The translations under genes were made by a program, and so were the position numbers. Shown one piece after another: positions 1-5,790 of a DNA stretch of 13,625 nucleotides (within the stretch, counting starts at the first letter, position 1; each line of letters begins with the position of its first letter). This DNA comes from Bacteroidales bacterium UBA3724. Lineage in GTDB: Bacteria; Bacteroidota; Bacteroidia; Bacteroidales; P3. The DNA is taken from positions 1-13,625 of the forward strand of contig DFHL01000015.1 of NCBI GenBank assembly GCA_002371315.1, in the 5' to 3' direction. The notes beneath the pieces are model-generated. The model was not told the DNA's origin. It searched no databases and worked only from the letters and a program-made list of their open reading frames with translations.

Positions 1-303
1 ACGGTGGATTTCATCTATGAAAAGTATCGCACCATCCTCTTTCTTAGCCTGTTCTATGACCTCGCGCACCTCTTTCACGCCGCTGCTGATGGCGCTGAGG
101 GTGTGGAATGGACGCTGCAGCGTGTTGCTGATTATCATCGCCAGCGTCGTTTTGCCGATGCCCGGAGGACCCCAGAAAATCATCGACGGTATTTTGCCGC
201 TTTCAATCAGTGTGCGAAGCACGGCACCCGGACCGACAAGGTGCTGCTGGCCGATATAGTTGTCCAACGTAGTAGGTCTGAGAAGTTCAGCTAAGGGGGT
301 CAT
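1..303 (-). CDS. rarA: RarA/MgsA replication-associated AAA+ ATPase, N-terminal part (cut by window edge)
   Basis: The gene reads leftward off the window, leaving 101 codons from an ATG at 303. The visible protein starts MTPLAELLRPTTLDNYIGQQ, the usual N-terminus of the RarA/MgsA/WRNIP1 family. It has Walker A GPPGIGKT at residues 45-52 and Walker B LFIDEIH at 94-100, followed by the Arg that precedes the family's usual FIDEIHRFNK continuation. RarA is a cytosolic, clamp-loader-related AAA+ ATPase acting at stalled replication forks and in recombination; this role is family knowledge. The C-terminal tetramerisation and MgsA regions lie outside the window. The gene starts 56 bp after queA with no terminator that I can see, so it may be read from the queA promoter. 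RuvB is the main alternative, but the N-terminal motif and the HR after Walker B favour RarA. The identity is secure; the full length cannot be judged. Confidence 0.93.
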   Translation of the reverse strand, partial: MTPLAELLRPTTLDNYIGQQHLVGPGAVLRTLIESGKIPSMIFWGPPGIGKTTLAMIISNTLQRPFHTLSAISSGVKEVREVIEQAKKEDGAILFIDEIHR

Positions 304-359
304 TGAGGAGTGTTTTTAGTTGAAAGTTGAAACTTTGCGGCGGCAGTTCTGTTTTTCGC

Positions 360-1415
360 TTACAGTATGAGCATTGCGTCGCCGTAGGTACAGAATTTGT
401 ACTTTTCCTTGATGGCGGTCTGGTAGCACTGCATAAGGAACTCAGGACCGGCGAAGGCCGACACCATAATGAACATCGACGACATCGACGGGTGGAAGTT
501 GGTGACCATCATATCGGCAATCGTGAAGTCGTAGGGCGGAAAGATGAACTTGTTGCTCCATCCGTCGTAGGGGCTCACTTTACCGGGTATGGTGACGGCG
601 GTCTCGATGGCTTTCATCGTCGTTGTGCCTATGCAGCACACTTTGTGGCCTGTGCGTTTGGCCTCGTTGATGAGGTTGCAGCACTGCTCGTCGATGTGCA
701 TCTCTTCCGAGTCCATACGGTGCTTGCTCAGGTCCTCGACCTCGATGGCTTTGAAATTGCCTATGCCGGCGTGGAGCGTCAGTTCGGCCCATTTCACATC
801 CTTGATTTCGAAGCGTTTCATCAGTTCGCGGCTTATGTGCAGACCGGCTGTCGGCGCGGCCACGGCACCCTCAACCTTGGCGTATATGGTCTGATAGCGC
901 TCCTTGTCGTCGGCGGTGATGTCGCGCAGAGCCCTGATTTCGTCGGGCAGCGGGGTCTGACCCATACTCTTTATCAGGCGAATAAACTCCTCGTGCGAGC
1001 CGTCGTAGAGGAATCGTATCGTGCGGCCACGCGACGTGGTGTTGTCTATCACCTCGGCCACCAGTGCATCGCTGTCGCCAAAGTATAGTTTGTTGCCGAT
1101 ACGGATTTTGCGGGCGGGGTCGACAACCACGTCCCACAGGCGGGTTTCGGGGTTCAACTCCCTGAGCAGGAACACATTGATCTGAGCGCCGGTCTTCTCC
1201 TTTTCGCCTTTCAGCAGGGCAGGAAAGACCTTCGTGTTGTTCACCACAACCACATCGTCAGTGTCAACGTAGTTGATAAGGTCCTTGAAGAGCTTGTGTT
1301 CAATCGATTGGGTCTTGCGGTCAATAACCATCAAGCGGCATTCGTCGCGTTGTCGCGAGGGTTTTTCGGCAATCAAGTCCTTCGGCAGGTTGAACTTGAA
1401 TTGCGACAGTTTCAT
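360..1415 (-). CDS. queA: S-adenosylmethionine:tRNA ribosyltransferase-isomerase QueA
   Basis: QueA transfers and isomerises the ribosyl part of SAM onto preQ1 in tRNA, forming epoxyqueuosine at wobble position 34. From the chosen ATG at 1415 the protein has 351 residues, typical for the shorter Bacteroidota QueA. It starts MKLSQFKFNLP, the family's normal N-terminus. An in-frame ATG at 1439 would add eight atypical residues (MINTLYST) and was rejected. Visible family motifs are DPARKIRIGNKLYFG (about residue 100), APTAGLHISRELMKR (about 187), TLHAGIGNFKAIEVEDLSKH (about 213), GTTTMKAIET (about 263) and the C-terminal TYGDAMLIL. Two spots depart from the usual family text: NNTKVFPALL where PARL is expected, and NFHPSMSSMF (residues 306-315) where NFHLPxSTLL is expected. 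No frameshift is needed, so it is probably functional. A Bacteroidota-type promoter lies upstream at 1484-1514. rarA follows after 56 bp. Confidence 0.95.
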   Translation of the reverse strand: MKLSQFKFNLPKDLIAEKPSRQRDECRLMVIDRKTQSIEHKLFKDLINYVDTDDVVVVNNTKVFPALLKGEKEKTGAQINVFLLRELNPETRLWDVVVDPARKIRIGNKLYFGDSDALVAEVIDNTTSRGRTIRFLYDGSHEEFIRLIKSMGQTPLPDEIRALRDITADDKERYQTIYAKVEGAVAAPTAGLHISRELMKRFEIKDVKWAELTLHAGIGNFKAIEVEDLSKHRMDSEEMHIDEQCCNLINEAKRTGHKVCCIGTTTMKAIETAVTIPGKVSPYDGWSNKFIFPPYDFTIADMMVTNFHPSMSSMFIMVSAFAGPEFLMQCYQTAIKEKYKFCTYGDAMLIL

Positions 1416-1483
1416 CGTGGAGTATAAAGTATTTATCATATTGTATTATTGTATTTCTTTGGTAATTATTCCTTCTATTTTTG

Positions 1484-1514
1484 CAAAGATACGAAAATGA
1501 CAGGCGGAAGTCAA
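1484..1514 (-). promoter_or_regulatory. Bacteroidota-type promoter of queA
   Basis: On the minus strand the sequence TATCTTTG (1491-1484) matches the Bacteroidota -7 consensus TAnnTTTG. A TTG (1514-1512) lies 20 bp upstream, where the -33 element is expected. Transcription would start near 1478, giving a leader of about 60 nt before the queA ATG at 1415. The consensus is known from Bacteroides; the assignment here is by match and position only. Confidence 0.7.
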
Positions 1515-1554
1515 GTTTTTTAACATTTTATTTGCATTCTTGGTGTTAAAAAAC
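1515..1554. repeat. Perfect 10-bp inverted repeat abutting the queA promoter
   Basis: GTTTTTTAAC (1515-1524) and GTTAAAAAAC (1545-1554) are perfect reverse complements separated by 20 bp. The inner edge touches the -33 element of the queA promoter. It could be an operator or curved DNA. It is a poor terminator for truB because the stem is AT-only and no U-run follows it. Confidence 0.55.
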
Positions 1555-1606
1555 TGAAATACAGGACCGATTTCGAAAGGCCCTGATTTATGATTTTAAC
1601 ATAAAT

Positions 1607-2446
1607 TTATAATTGCAACAGGTCGGAAAACGATGGGCTGTCGGGTGTGATTATGCTCTCGATGCCGTCGATGGCTATTGCGTCGTTCAGGGTATAGTCG
1701 CCTATGCGTTCGCGTCGCAGCGCGCTGAGGAAAGCACCGCTGCCCAAGGCCTCGCCAAGGTCGCGGGCTATGCTGCGGATGTAAGTACCCTTGCTGCAGG
1801 TGATGCGGAAGTCGATTTGCGGAAGCCCTTCGGGAACGCTTCCCTGCGGATTGCGGTACAGATGCGGCTGCTTCGATGCGTCGGTGTGCGGATTCGAAGC
1901 CGTTGAATGCGCCACGGTATCAGTATTTCGAAGTGCTTGGCCACTGCCAGGGCGGAAGGCTGTGATGTCAAAATCGTAAACCGTCACCCTTTTGGGGGCA
2001 ATCTCGGCCGTCTTTCCGTCGCGGGCCGATACGTAAGCTCTTTGTCCGTCGACTTTTACGGCCGAAAACATAGGCGGAACCTGTTCGATATCGCCCACAA
2101 ACCGGCGTCTGGCCGCCTCAAGGCTTTCCGCGTCGATGCCGTCGGTGGGGTAGTAGGCATCAATGGCCTGCTCCAGGTCGAAACAGGGCGTCGTGGCTCC
2201 CAGCACCATCGTGCCGCTGTATTCCTTTATGCCCTCCTGCAGTTCCTCGATGCGCTTGGTGGCACTGCCCACGCATACCAGCAGCAGCCCGCTGGCCAGC
2301 GGGTCGAGGGTGCCGGCGTGGCCAATCTTGAACTTTTTGAGGCCGAAAGCACGCTTCAGGTGCCATTTCAGCTTGTTGACAACCTGAAACGACGACCACC
2401 CTGTGGGTTTGTCTATGGCAATGACAATGCCCGGCTTGTCGCTCAT
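1607..2446 (-). CDS. truB: tRNA pseudouridine(55) synthase TruB
   Basis: TruB converts U55 in the T-loop of tRNAs to pseudouridine. The 279-residue protein opens with an IAIDKPTGWSSF motif (residues 9-20). The catalytic loop is GHAGTLDPLASG, with the nucleophilic Asp at residue 48. Further family motifs are VPPMFSAVKVDGQRAY (about 123-138) and the C-terminal CSKGTYIRSIARDLG (217-231). Between ITAF (161-164) and IDFRITC (211-217) there is a stretch of about 43 residues (166-208) rich in Ser, Thr, Asn, His and Gln that I do not recognise from other TruB proteins. It sits between two strands and looks like a disordered surface loop. It makes the protein longer than the roughly 230-250 residues I would expect in this group. 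The ATG directly follows the uppP stop (TAAATG), so translation is probably coupled to uppP. I see no clear terminator before the queA promoter. Confidence 0.95.
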   Translation of the reverse strand: MSDKPGIVIAIDKPTGWSSFQVVNKLKWHLKRAFGLKKFKIGHAGTLDPLASGLLLVCVGSATKRIEELQEGIKEYSGTMVLGATTPCFDLEQAIDAYYPTDGIDAESLEAARRRFVGDIEQVPPMFSAVKVDGQRAYVSARDGKTAEIAPKRVTVYDFDITAFRPGSGQALRNTDTVAHSTASNPHTDASKQPHLYRNPQGSVPEGLPQIDFRITCSKGTYIRSIARDLGEALGSGAFLSALRRERIGDYTLNDAIAIDGIESIITPDSPSFSDLLQL

Positions 2447-3286
2447 TTAGAACAGGTAAGGAAGAACAATGACCAGAAGGCTGACCACGGCGCAATAGAC
2501 GGCAAACCAGATCAGTTTGCCCTTCTTCACGATGCTGATCATCCACTTGCAGGCCAGGCATCCCACGACGAAGGCGGCCAAAAATCCGACGATGAGGGGG
2601 AATGTGCCGATGGCTGTCGAGGCTCCTTCCGCTGCCGCTTCGCCGCCAATCAGGTCCTTGAAGTCGAGCAGGGCCTCGCCCAGGATGGGCGGGATAACCA
2701 TCAGGAACGAGAACTGGGCCATATTCTCCTTCTTGTTGCCCAGTATCAGGCCGGTGGCGATGGTGCTTCCCGAACGGCTCAGGCCCGGCAGCACAGCGCA
2801 GGCCTGCGCAATGCCGATGACGAAAGCGTTCCACGGCGTGATTTTCTCCTTCTGGCGCGGCTTGGCAAAGTAGCTGAAGGTCAGCAGCAAGGCCGTCAGC
2901 ATCAGGCAGCAGCCCACGATGAACAGCGAGTTGCCGAAGATGCTGGCCGACGTCTCGGGGTTGAAGATGGCTTCAACCTTGTCTTTCAGCAGTATGCCGA
3001 CAATGCCGATGGGTATCATCGAAACAAGGATGTTCAGCGCGTAGCGCGTACCCTCGTTCCATTTGAACTTGAACAAGTCCTTGAAAATCCACACTATATC
3101 TTTCCACAGTATGCAGCAGGTGCTGAGCACCGTAGCCACGTGCACGGCAATGTTGAACGTAAGGTTAGCCTCGCCGTCGACGCCAAACAGGGCCGAACCG
3201 ATGGTGAGATGGCCGCTGCTGCTGACGGGCAGGTATTCCGTAAGGCCTTGGACTATGCCAAGTATGAGTGCTTGAAACCAATCCAT
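2447..3286 (-). CDS. uppP: Undecaprenyl-diphosphatase UppP (BacA family)
   Basis: UppP is a polytopic inner-membrane phosphatase. It removes a phosphate from undecaprenyl diphosphate to recycle the lipid carrier for peptidoglycan and polysaccharide synthesis, and overproduction can give bacitracin resistance. The 279 residues begin MDWFQALILGIVQGLTEYLP. Both signature motifs are intact: QGLTEYLPVSSSGHL (residues 13-27, with Glu17 and His26) and LPGLSRSGSTIATG (166-179, with Arg171). Hydrophobic segments are spread through the protein (for example near 88-100, 120-140, 230-246 and 262-278), with a charged loop at 141-150. The length is normal for the family. The gene lies 57 bp after the DUF3098 gene, in a spacer made of AATTGA-type repeats without a recognisable promoter, and its stop codon abuts the truB start. 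It is probably transcribed from the ftsX promoter. Confidence 0.96.
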   Translation of the reverse strand: MDWFQALILGIVQGLTEYLPVSSSGHLTIGSALFGVDGEANLTFNIAVHVATVLSTCCILWKDIVWIFKDLFKFKWNEGTRYALNILVSMIPIGIVGILLKDKVEAIFNPETSASIFGNSLFIVGCCLMLTALLLTFSYFAKPRQKEKITPWNAFVIGIAQACAVLPGLSRSGSTIATGLILGNKKENMAQFSFLMVIPPILGEALLDFKDLIGGEAAAEGASTAIGTFPLIVGFLAAFVVGCLACKWMISIVKKGKLIWFAVYCAVVSLLVIVLPYLF

Positions 3287-3290
3287 TGTG

Positions 3291-3320
3291 AAATTGAAAA
3301 TTGATAATTGAAAAATGAAA
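3291..3320. repeat. AATTGA-type AT-rich spacer repeat between DUF3098 and uppP
   Basis: AATTGAAA, ATTGATA and AATTGAAAA follow one another on the plus strand in the 57-bp spacer just upstream of uppP. The unit is about 8 bp and imperfect. No -7 box is visible in it. It may set spacing or keep the leader unstructured. Confidence 0.5.
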
Positions 3321-3343
3321 TCAGTTGTGTCGTATGGACGCTG

Positions 3344-3646
3344 TTACTCCTTGCTCTTTGGGCGGAACATTATTGCGCAGATCTCGACCACCAGACCGGC
3401 AACAATCATCAGTGGAGCCACCACCATACGGCGCGAGTTGAACATCTCGGCATTGAAGACATTGGGGTCGTCGCTGCTGCCGCCGCTGAGCAGTATGTAG
3501 CCGAGTCCCAGCAGGACGATGCCGACAGCCAGCAGGATGTAATTCATTGGCCCAAAGGCGAAATCCAGTGCCGACTCCTCGGTTTTGCTGACTTTTGTCT
3601 CTGCAGTCACAGGCTTGCTTACAGTATTTTTCTTTTTATTATCCAT
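3344..3646 (-). CDS. DUF3098 family small membrane protein
   Basis: This 100-residue protein matches what I know of the DUF3098 family of Bacteroidota. It has a charged Lys/Thr-rich N-terminus (1-28), then FAFGPMNYILLAVGIVLLG starting a first membrane segment (about 35-53). A conserved SGGSSDDPNVFNAEMFNSRR stretch (54-73) faces one side, and a second membrane segment (about 75-92) ends in a short basic tail. Both ends are predicted on the same side of the membrane. No biochemical function is known to me. It lies between ftsX (spacer 114 bp) and uppP (57 bp) with no promoter of its own, so co-expression with these envelope genes suggests a division or cell-wall role, but that is inference from context. 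The start at 3646 is the only reasonable Met. The family assignment is fairly sure; the role is unknown. Confidence 0.88.
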   Translation of the reverse strand: MDNKKKNTVSKPVTAETKVSKTEESALDFAFGPMNYILLAVGIVLLGLGYILLSGGSSDDPNVFNAEMFNSRRMVVAPLMIVAGLVVEICAIMFRPKSKE

Positions 3647-3666
3647 ATTGTGTTGAAAGGTTTTAC

Positions 3667-3714
3667 GTTGAAGGGTTGAAGGGTTGAAGGGTTGAAGGGT
3701 TAAAAGGTTGATAA
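3667..3714. repeat. 8-bp tandem repeat (GTTGAAGG)n between ftsX and DUF3098
   Basis: Four exact copies of GTTGAAGG (3667-3698) are followed by a degenerate copy, GTTAAAAG, and then GTTGATAAGG. On the transcribed strand the unit reads CCTTCAAC. Such units can change copy number by slippage. They lie in the leader of the DUF3098 gene. Confidence 0.85.
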
Positions 3715-3731
3715 GGTTTTATGTTTAAATG

Positions 3732-3759
3732 CTTTCCGTTTTCCGTTTTCCGCTTTCCG
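3732..3759. repeat. 7-bp tandem repeat (TTTTCCG)n abutting the ftsX stop
   Basis: Four 7-bp units, CTTTCCG, TTTTCCG, TTTTCCG and CTTTCCG, run without gaps up to 1 bp from the ftsX stop codon (3761-3763). The unit is unrelated in sequence to the 8-bp repeat 18 bp away. Confidence 0.85.
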
Positions 3760-3760
3760 T

Positions 3761-4648
3761 TTATTCCTCGCTCTTGCTGCGTATGTGGCGGTGCACCGAG
3801 AAGTATGTGGCAATGAACGAAATGGCTATGCCGACAACATAGATTGCGGCCACCAGCACGGCGTAGGCCTCGAAGTGGCGCGGATGGAACAGCGCCAGGT
3901 GGAACTGCTTGTTGAAGATGTAGACAGCGGCAAACATCAGCACCGTGGCAAACGTGGCCCCAAGGAAGCCGTAAAGGATGCTGCGCCACAGGAACGGACG
4001 CGTGATGAAGCCCATCTTGGCACCCACCATACTCATCGTGCGTATCGTGGCACGGTTCGAATTGATTGATATCCTTATCGTTGTGCTTATCAGCGCCACC
4101 GACACTATCAGCAGCAGCACCATAAACACTATCAGCAGCCACGACAGCTTGTAGAATATCTGGCTCAAGTCGTTGAGCATCGTCTCCTGATAGGTGATGT
4201 CGTCCACGCTGGCATATTCGCTCACCTCTTTCTCAAAACGCTTGCGCGCCTCGCTGATGTGCGTCGGGTTGTTGCTGGCCTTGAGGGTCACCATCAGCGT
4301 GGGATACAGAGGGTTGACGCTGTCAAGCAGTGTCAGGAAGTCCTCGTCCAGTTCGGCCGAAAACAGGCGCGCCGCCTCGTCGGCCGAAATATAGTCCACG
4401 CTCCTCACGTATTCCAGCGCCGCCAGCTCGTCGCGAAGGCTCAAAGCCTCCTCCTCGGTCGTCTCGGCGTTGAGGTTCACCTGATAGGTGATGCGCTCCT
4501 GCATTTCGTGCGTGGCCCGGTACGAATGGTACTCCACAAACATCAACAAGCCGAAGACGAACAGCACCAGCATAATGCTGAAAACGGTGGAAGTTCTTCC
4601 GGCCCAGAGTCTTATCTTTCCGTGTCGTTTGATATTCTTACTACTCAT
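3761..4648 (-). CDS. ftsX: Cell division protein FtsX (permease-like)
   Basis: FtsX is the membrane partner of the ATPase FtsE. Together they control peptidoglycan hydrolases at the division site. The 295-residue protein shows the standard FtsX plan. It has a basic cytoplasmic N-terminus (1-20), membrane segment 1 (about 22-39) and a periplasmic domain (about 40-165, with NPLYPTLMVTLK at 112-123). Membrane segments 2 (167-190), 3 (222-246) and 4 (261-284) follow, then a basic C-terminus. The cytoplasmic loop NSNRATIRTMSMVGA (196-210) is the family's usual FtsE-contact region. A longer reading from 4762 would add 38 residues, but they run back through the promoter and do not look like FtsX, so ATG 4648 is chosen. 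FtsE is not in the window. It is the first gene of the probable ftsX, DUF3098, uppP, truB unit. Confidence 0.93.
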   Translation of the reverse strand: MSSKNIKRHGKIRLWAGRTSTVFSIMLVLFVFGLLMFVEYHSYRATHEMQERITYQVNLNAETTEEEALSLRDELAALEYVRSVDYISADEAARLFSAELDEDFLTLLDSVNPLYPTLMVTLKASNNPTHISEARKRFEKEVSEYASVDDITYQETMLNDLSQIFYKLSWLLIVFMVLLLIVSVALISTTIRISINSNRATIRTMSMVGAKMGFITRPFLWRSILYGFLGATFATVLMFAAVYIFNKQFHLALFHPRHFEAYAVLVAAIYVVGIAISFIATYFSVHRHIRSKSEE

Positions 4649-4656
4649 AGCGAGTG

Positions 4657-4664
4657 CAAAATTA
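4657..4664 (-). promoter_or_regulatory. Putative -7 box of the ftsX promoter
   Basis: TAATTTTG on the minus strand fits TAnnTTTG and ends only 8 bp before the ftsX ATG. Transcription would therefore begin at or next to the start codon, making the mRNA leaderless or nearly so. I find no convincing -33 TTTG, so this rests on the -7 match alone. Confidence 0.5.
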
Positions 4665-4852
4665 CACAAAAAAAACGGAATATCACCCTTTTGCCGAAAA
4701 AATATATTCCTCTTCCGCCGCCAGGCCCTGTCCCGTCGCGCCGCCATACCCTCTATCTGCATAGCCTACAGCCGCTTTCCCCATCTTGGCGCTGGCCGAT
4801 AAAAACGTTTAATCCGCGTTAAAATGAATGGTTATAAGCAATTTTTTCTGAA

Positions 4853-4894
4853 CAGGAATTACCAGAAATTAGCCAGGAATTATCCGGAAATAAT
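4853..4894. repeat. Two 21-bp tandem units (four half-units of about 10.5 bp)
   Basis: CAGGAATTACCAGAAATTAG plus C (4853-4873) is followed directly by CAGGAATTATCCGGAAATAA plus T (4874-4894). Each unit splits into two similar half-units, CAGGAATTA and C(A/G)GAAAT(T/A)A, so an AT core recurs about every helical turn. It lies about 190 bp upstream of the ftsX promoter. Confidence 0.75.
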
Positions 4895-4931
4895 AATAAA
4901 GGGAATCTCTAATAATTTCTTTTTTTGACCG

Positions 4932-5010
4932 CGAATTACACGAATTTAACGAATTAATTTGATGTTATTCTGAATTTTGTTTTGCAAGCAAAACGCGAAT
5001 TAAACGAATT
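4932..5010. repeat. CGAATT repeats at 9-bp spacing around a short palindrome
   Basis: CGAATT occurs at 4932, 4941 and 4950, exactly 9 bp apart, and again at 4996 and 5005, also 9 bp apart. Between the two groups lies the inverted repeat GTTTTGCAAGCAAAAC (4979-4994), two 7-bp arms around AA. I do not recognise it as a binding site of a known regulator. Confidence 0.75.
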
Positions 5011-5050
5011 TATAGAGGTTGCCTAAAGAAATGATTTCCGCATTTGCCCA

Positions 5051-5153
5051 AAAGAAGCCTCGGAGACGGGTGCAAACTCCAGTGGAGCTCGCAAAGAAGC
5101 CTCGGAGAGAGGTGCAAACTCCAGTGTAGCTCGCAAAGAAGCCTCGGAGAGGC
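5051..5153. repeat. 42-bp tandem repeat, about 2.5 copies
   Basis: Units start at 5051, 5093 and 5135 with AAAGAAGCCTCGGAGA. The first two are full length and differ at only a few positions; the third stops after 19 bp. Each unit contains small inverted repeats, such as CTCC-AGT-GGAG in the first copy and GCCTC-GGA-GAGGC in the last. Because 42 is a multiple of 3, the minus strand reads a 14-residue repeat (LRGFFAS(Y/S)TGVCT(S/R)) inside a 68-codon open frame, 5000-5206. I do not call that frame a gene. Confidence 0.88.
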
Positions 5154-5166
5154 TTAATCTTAATAA

Positions 5167-5194
5167 CACCGTACAAGCGAAGCGCAGTGCGGTG
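5167..5194. repeat. Nested hairpin (CACCGTAC / GTGCGGTG)
   Basis: CACCGTAC (5167-5174) pairs with GTGCGGTG (5187-5194), 8 bp with one G-U pair, and the loop contains a further GCG-AAG-CGC mini-stem. There is no U-run on either side, so it is not a terminator. It follows the 42-bp repeats by 13 bp. Confidence 0.65.
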
Positions 5195-5216
5195 ACTGAT
5201 AATCAACCCCTCGCGT

Positions 5217-5233
5217 GCGTCTCGGAGAGACGC
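5217..5233. repeat. Perfect hairpin GCGTCTC-GGA-GAGACGC
   Basis: Two 7-bp arms enclose the loop GGA. The core CTCGGAGAG is the same as in the last copy of the 42-bp repeat, but the outer stem bases differ while remaining complementary. Confidence 0.75.
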
Positions 5234-5261
5234 GACATCGCCTATGTGCCAATTATAGAAC

Positions 5262-5301
5262 GTGAGTGACCGTAAATGTCAGTGAATGCCCTTAAATGTC
5301 A
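5262..5301. repeat. 20-bp tandem repeat, two copies
   Basis: GTGAGTGACCGTAAATGTCA (5262-5281) is followed immediately by GTGAATGCCCTTAAATGTCA (5282-5301), 17 of 20 positions identical. Confidence 0.8.
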
Positions 5302-5351
5302 AATGAATTTGACTGATTTCTTATCGCGAAACAATCCCTTCGCCAGCATTG

Positions 5352-5390
5352 CCGCCGCAGGCGGAAAAATTTACAAGATTTACAGGATTT
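5352..5390. repeat. Small GC hairpin followed by 9-bp direct repeats
   Basis: CCGCC-GCA-GGCGG (5352-5364) is a 5-bp stem followed by AAAAATTT on the plus strand. Then come ATTTACAAG (5369-5377) and ATTTACAGG (5378-5386) and a further ATTT. A weak plus-strand terminator is possible, but no plus-strand gene ends here. Confidence 0.5.
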
Positions 5391-5550
5391 CGCGAGCGAA
5401 GCGAGCAGGAGCGTTTTTCCCCGACAATCCTGCGATTCCTGAAGTAAAACTTTGAAAAATAGATCATTGCGAAAGTTTTCAAAATTAGTTCAAAAACCTC
5501 GAAAAACGCCCAAAATCGCCTTCCCCAACAGCCTGAAAAACAGTACCATC

Positions 5551-5594
5551 TTCTTATCAAATTCTACACAAATTCTTATCAAATTCTTACCAAA
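5551..5594. repeat. 11-bp tandem repeat, four copies
   Basis: The units are TTCTTATCAAA, TTCTACACAAA, TTCTTATCAAA and TTCTTACCAAA, contiguous and in register. The first and third are identical. A period of 11 bp is close to one helical turn. Confidence 0.85.
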
Positions 5595-5697
5595 ATTCAC
5601 TCCTGTAGAATATGAGTAGTCTTTGTTCAGTTTATGGTCAGTTTTTGGTGCTGCGCATCCCGCTTTTTGGGGTGGCGAACAATGACCGATGGGCAAA

Positions 5698-5729
5698 AAA
5701 AATCCCGTGCCGGGCGGCGCGGGATTTTT
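5698..5729 (-). terminator. Intrinsic terminator downstream of dnaN (potentially bidirectional)
   Basis: On the plus strand AAAAATCCCGTGCC (5698-5711) pairs with GGCGCGGGATTTTT (5716-5729), a 14-bp stem with one wobble pair and loop GGGC. On the minus strand the stem is followed by a run of T (the complement of the A-run at 5695-5702), giving a classic Rho-independent terminator about 170 bp after the dnaN stop. The plus strand also has T5 after the stem. Confidence 0.88.
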
Positions 5730-5790
5730 CAATAAAAAAGATTGTCTAAGATTGTGTGTATGTTGGGTTATTAAAGCGCTTGCTTTTGTT

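Larger units (their letters stand above)
4665..5697. other. 1-kb apparently non-coding, repeat-rich intergenic region
   Basis: Between the ftsX promoter and the dnaN terminator I find no convincing gene. The three short minus-strand open frames here (68, 79 and 80 codons) have no recognisable domain; two overlap each other and one consists largely of a translated 42-bp repeat. The region holds several unrelated short tandem repeats and hairpins, listed separately. I find no tRNA, tmRNA, RNase P or SRP RNA motif. It may contain an unrecognised small RNA or degraded sequence. Confidence 0.7.

Noticed and set aside
1907..3304. 465-codon open frame on the plus strand
   Set aside because: It is antisense to truB and uppP, both of which have intact motifs. 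The translation is rich in His, Gln, Arg and Gly, as expected from the complement of GC-rich codons.
4649..4762. N-terminal extension of ftsX to the ATG at 4762
   Set aside because: The 38 extra residues run through the putative promoter and look unlike FtsX; the ATG at 4648 gives the normal length.
5051..5153. CRISPR-like direct repeats
   Set aside because: The copies are contiguous with no unique spacers, there are only about 2.5 of them, and no cas gene is near.
5000..5206. 68-codon minus-strand frame with 14-residue repeats
   Set aside because: The frame consists largely of the 42-bp DNA repeat, whose hairpins and partial last copy explain it better. No signal, domain or promoter is visible. 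It is kept only as a possibility in the findings.
5321..5732. Two overlapping minus-strand frames of 79 and 80 codons
   Set aside because: They overlap each other, lie across tandem repeats and next to a terminator, and match no family that I recognise.
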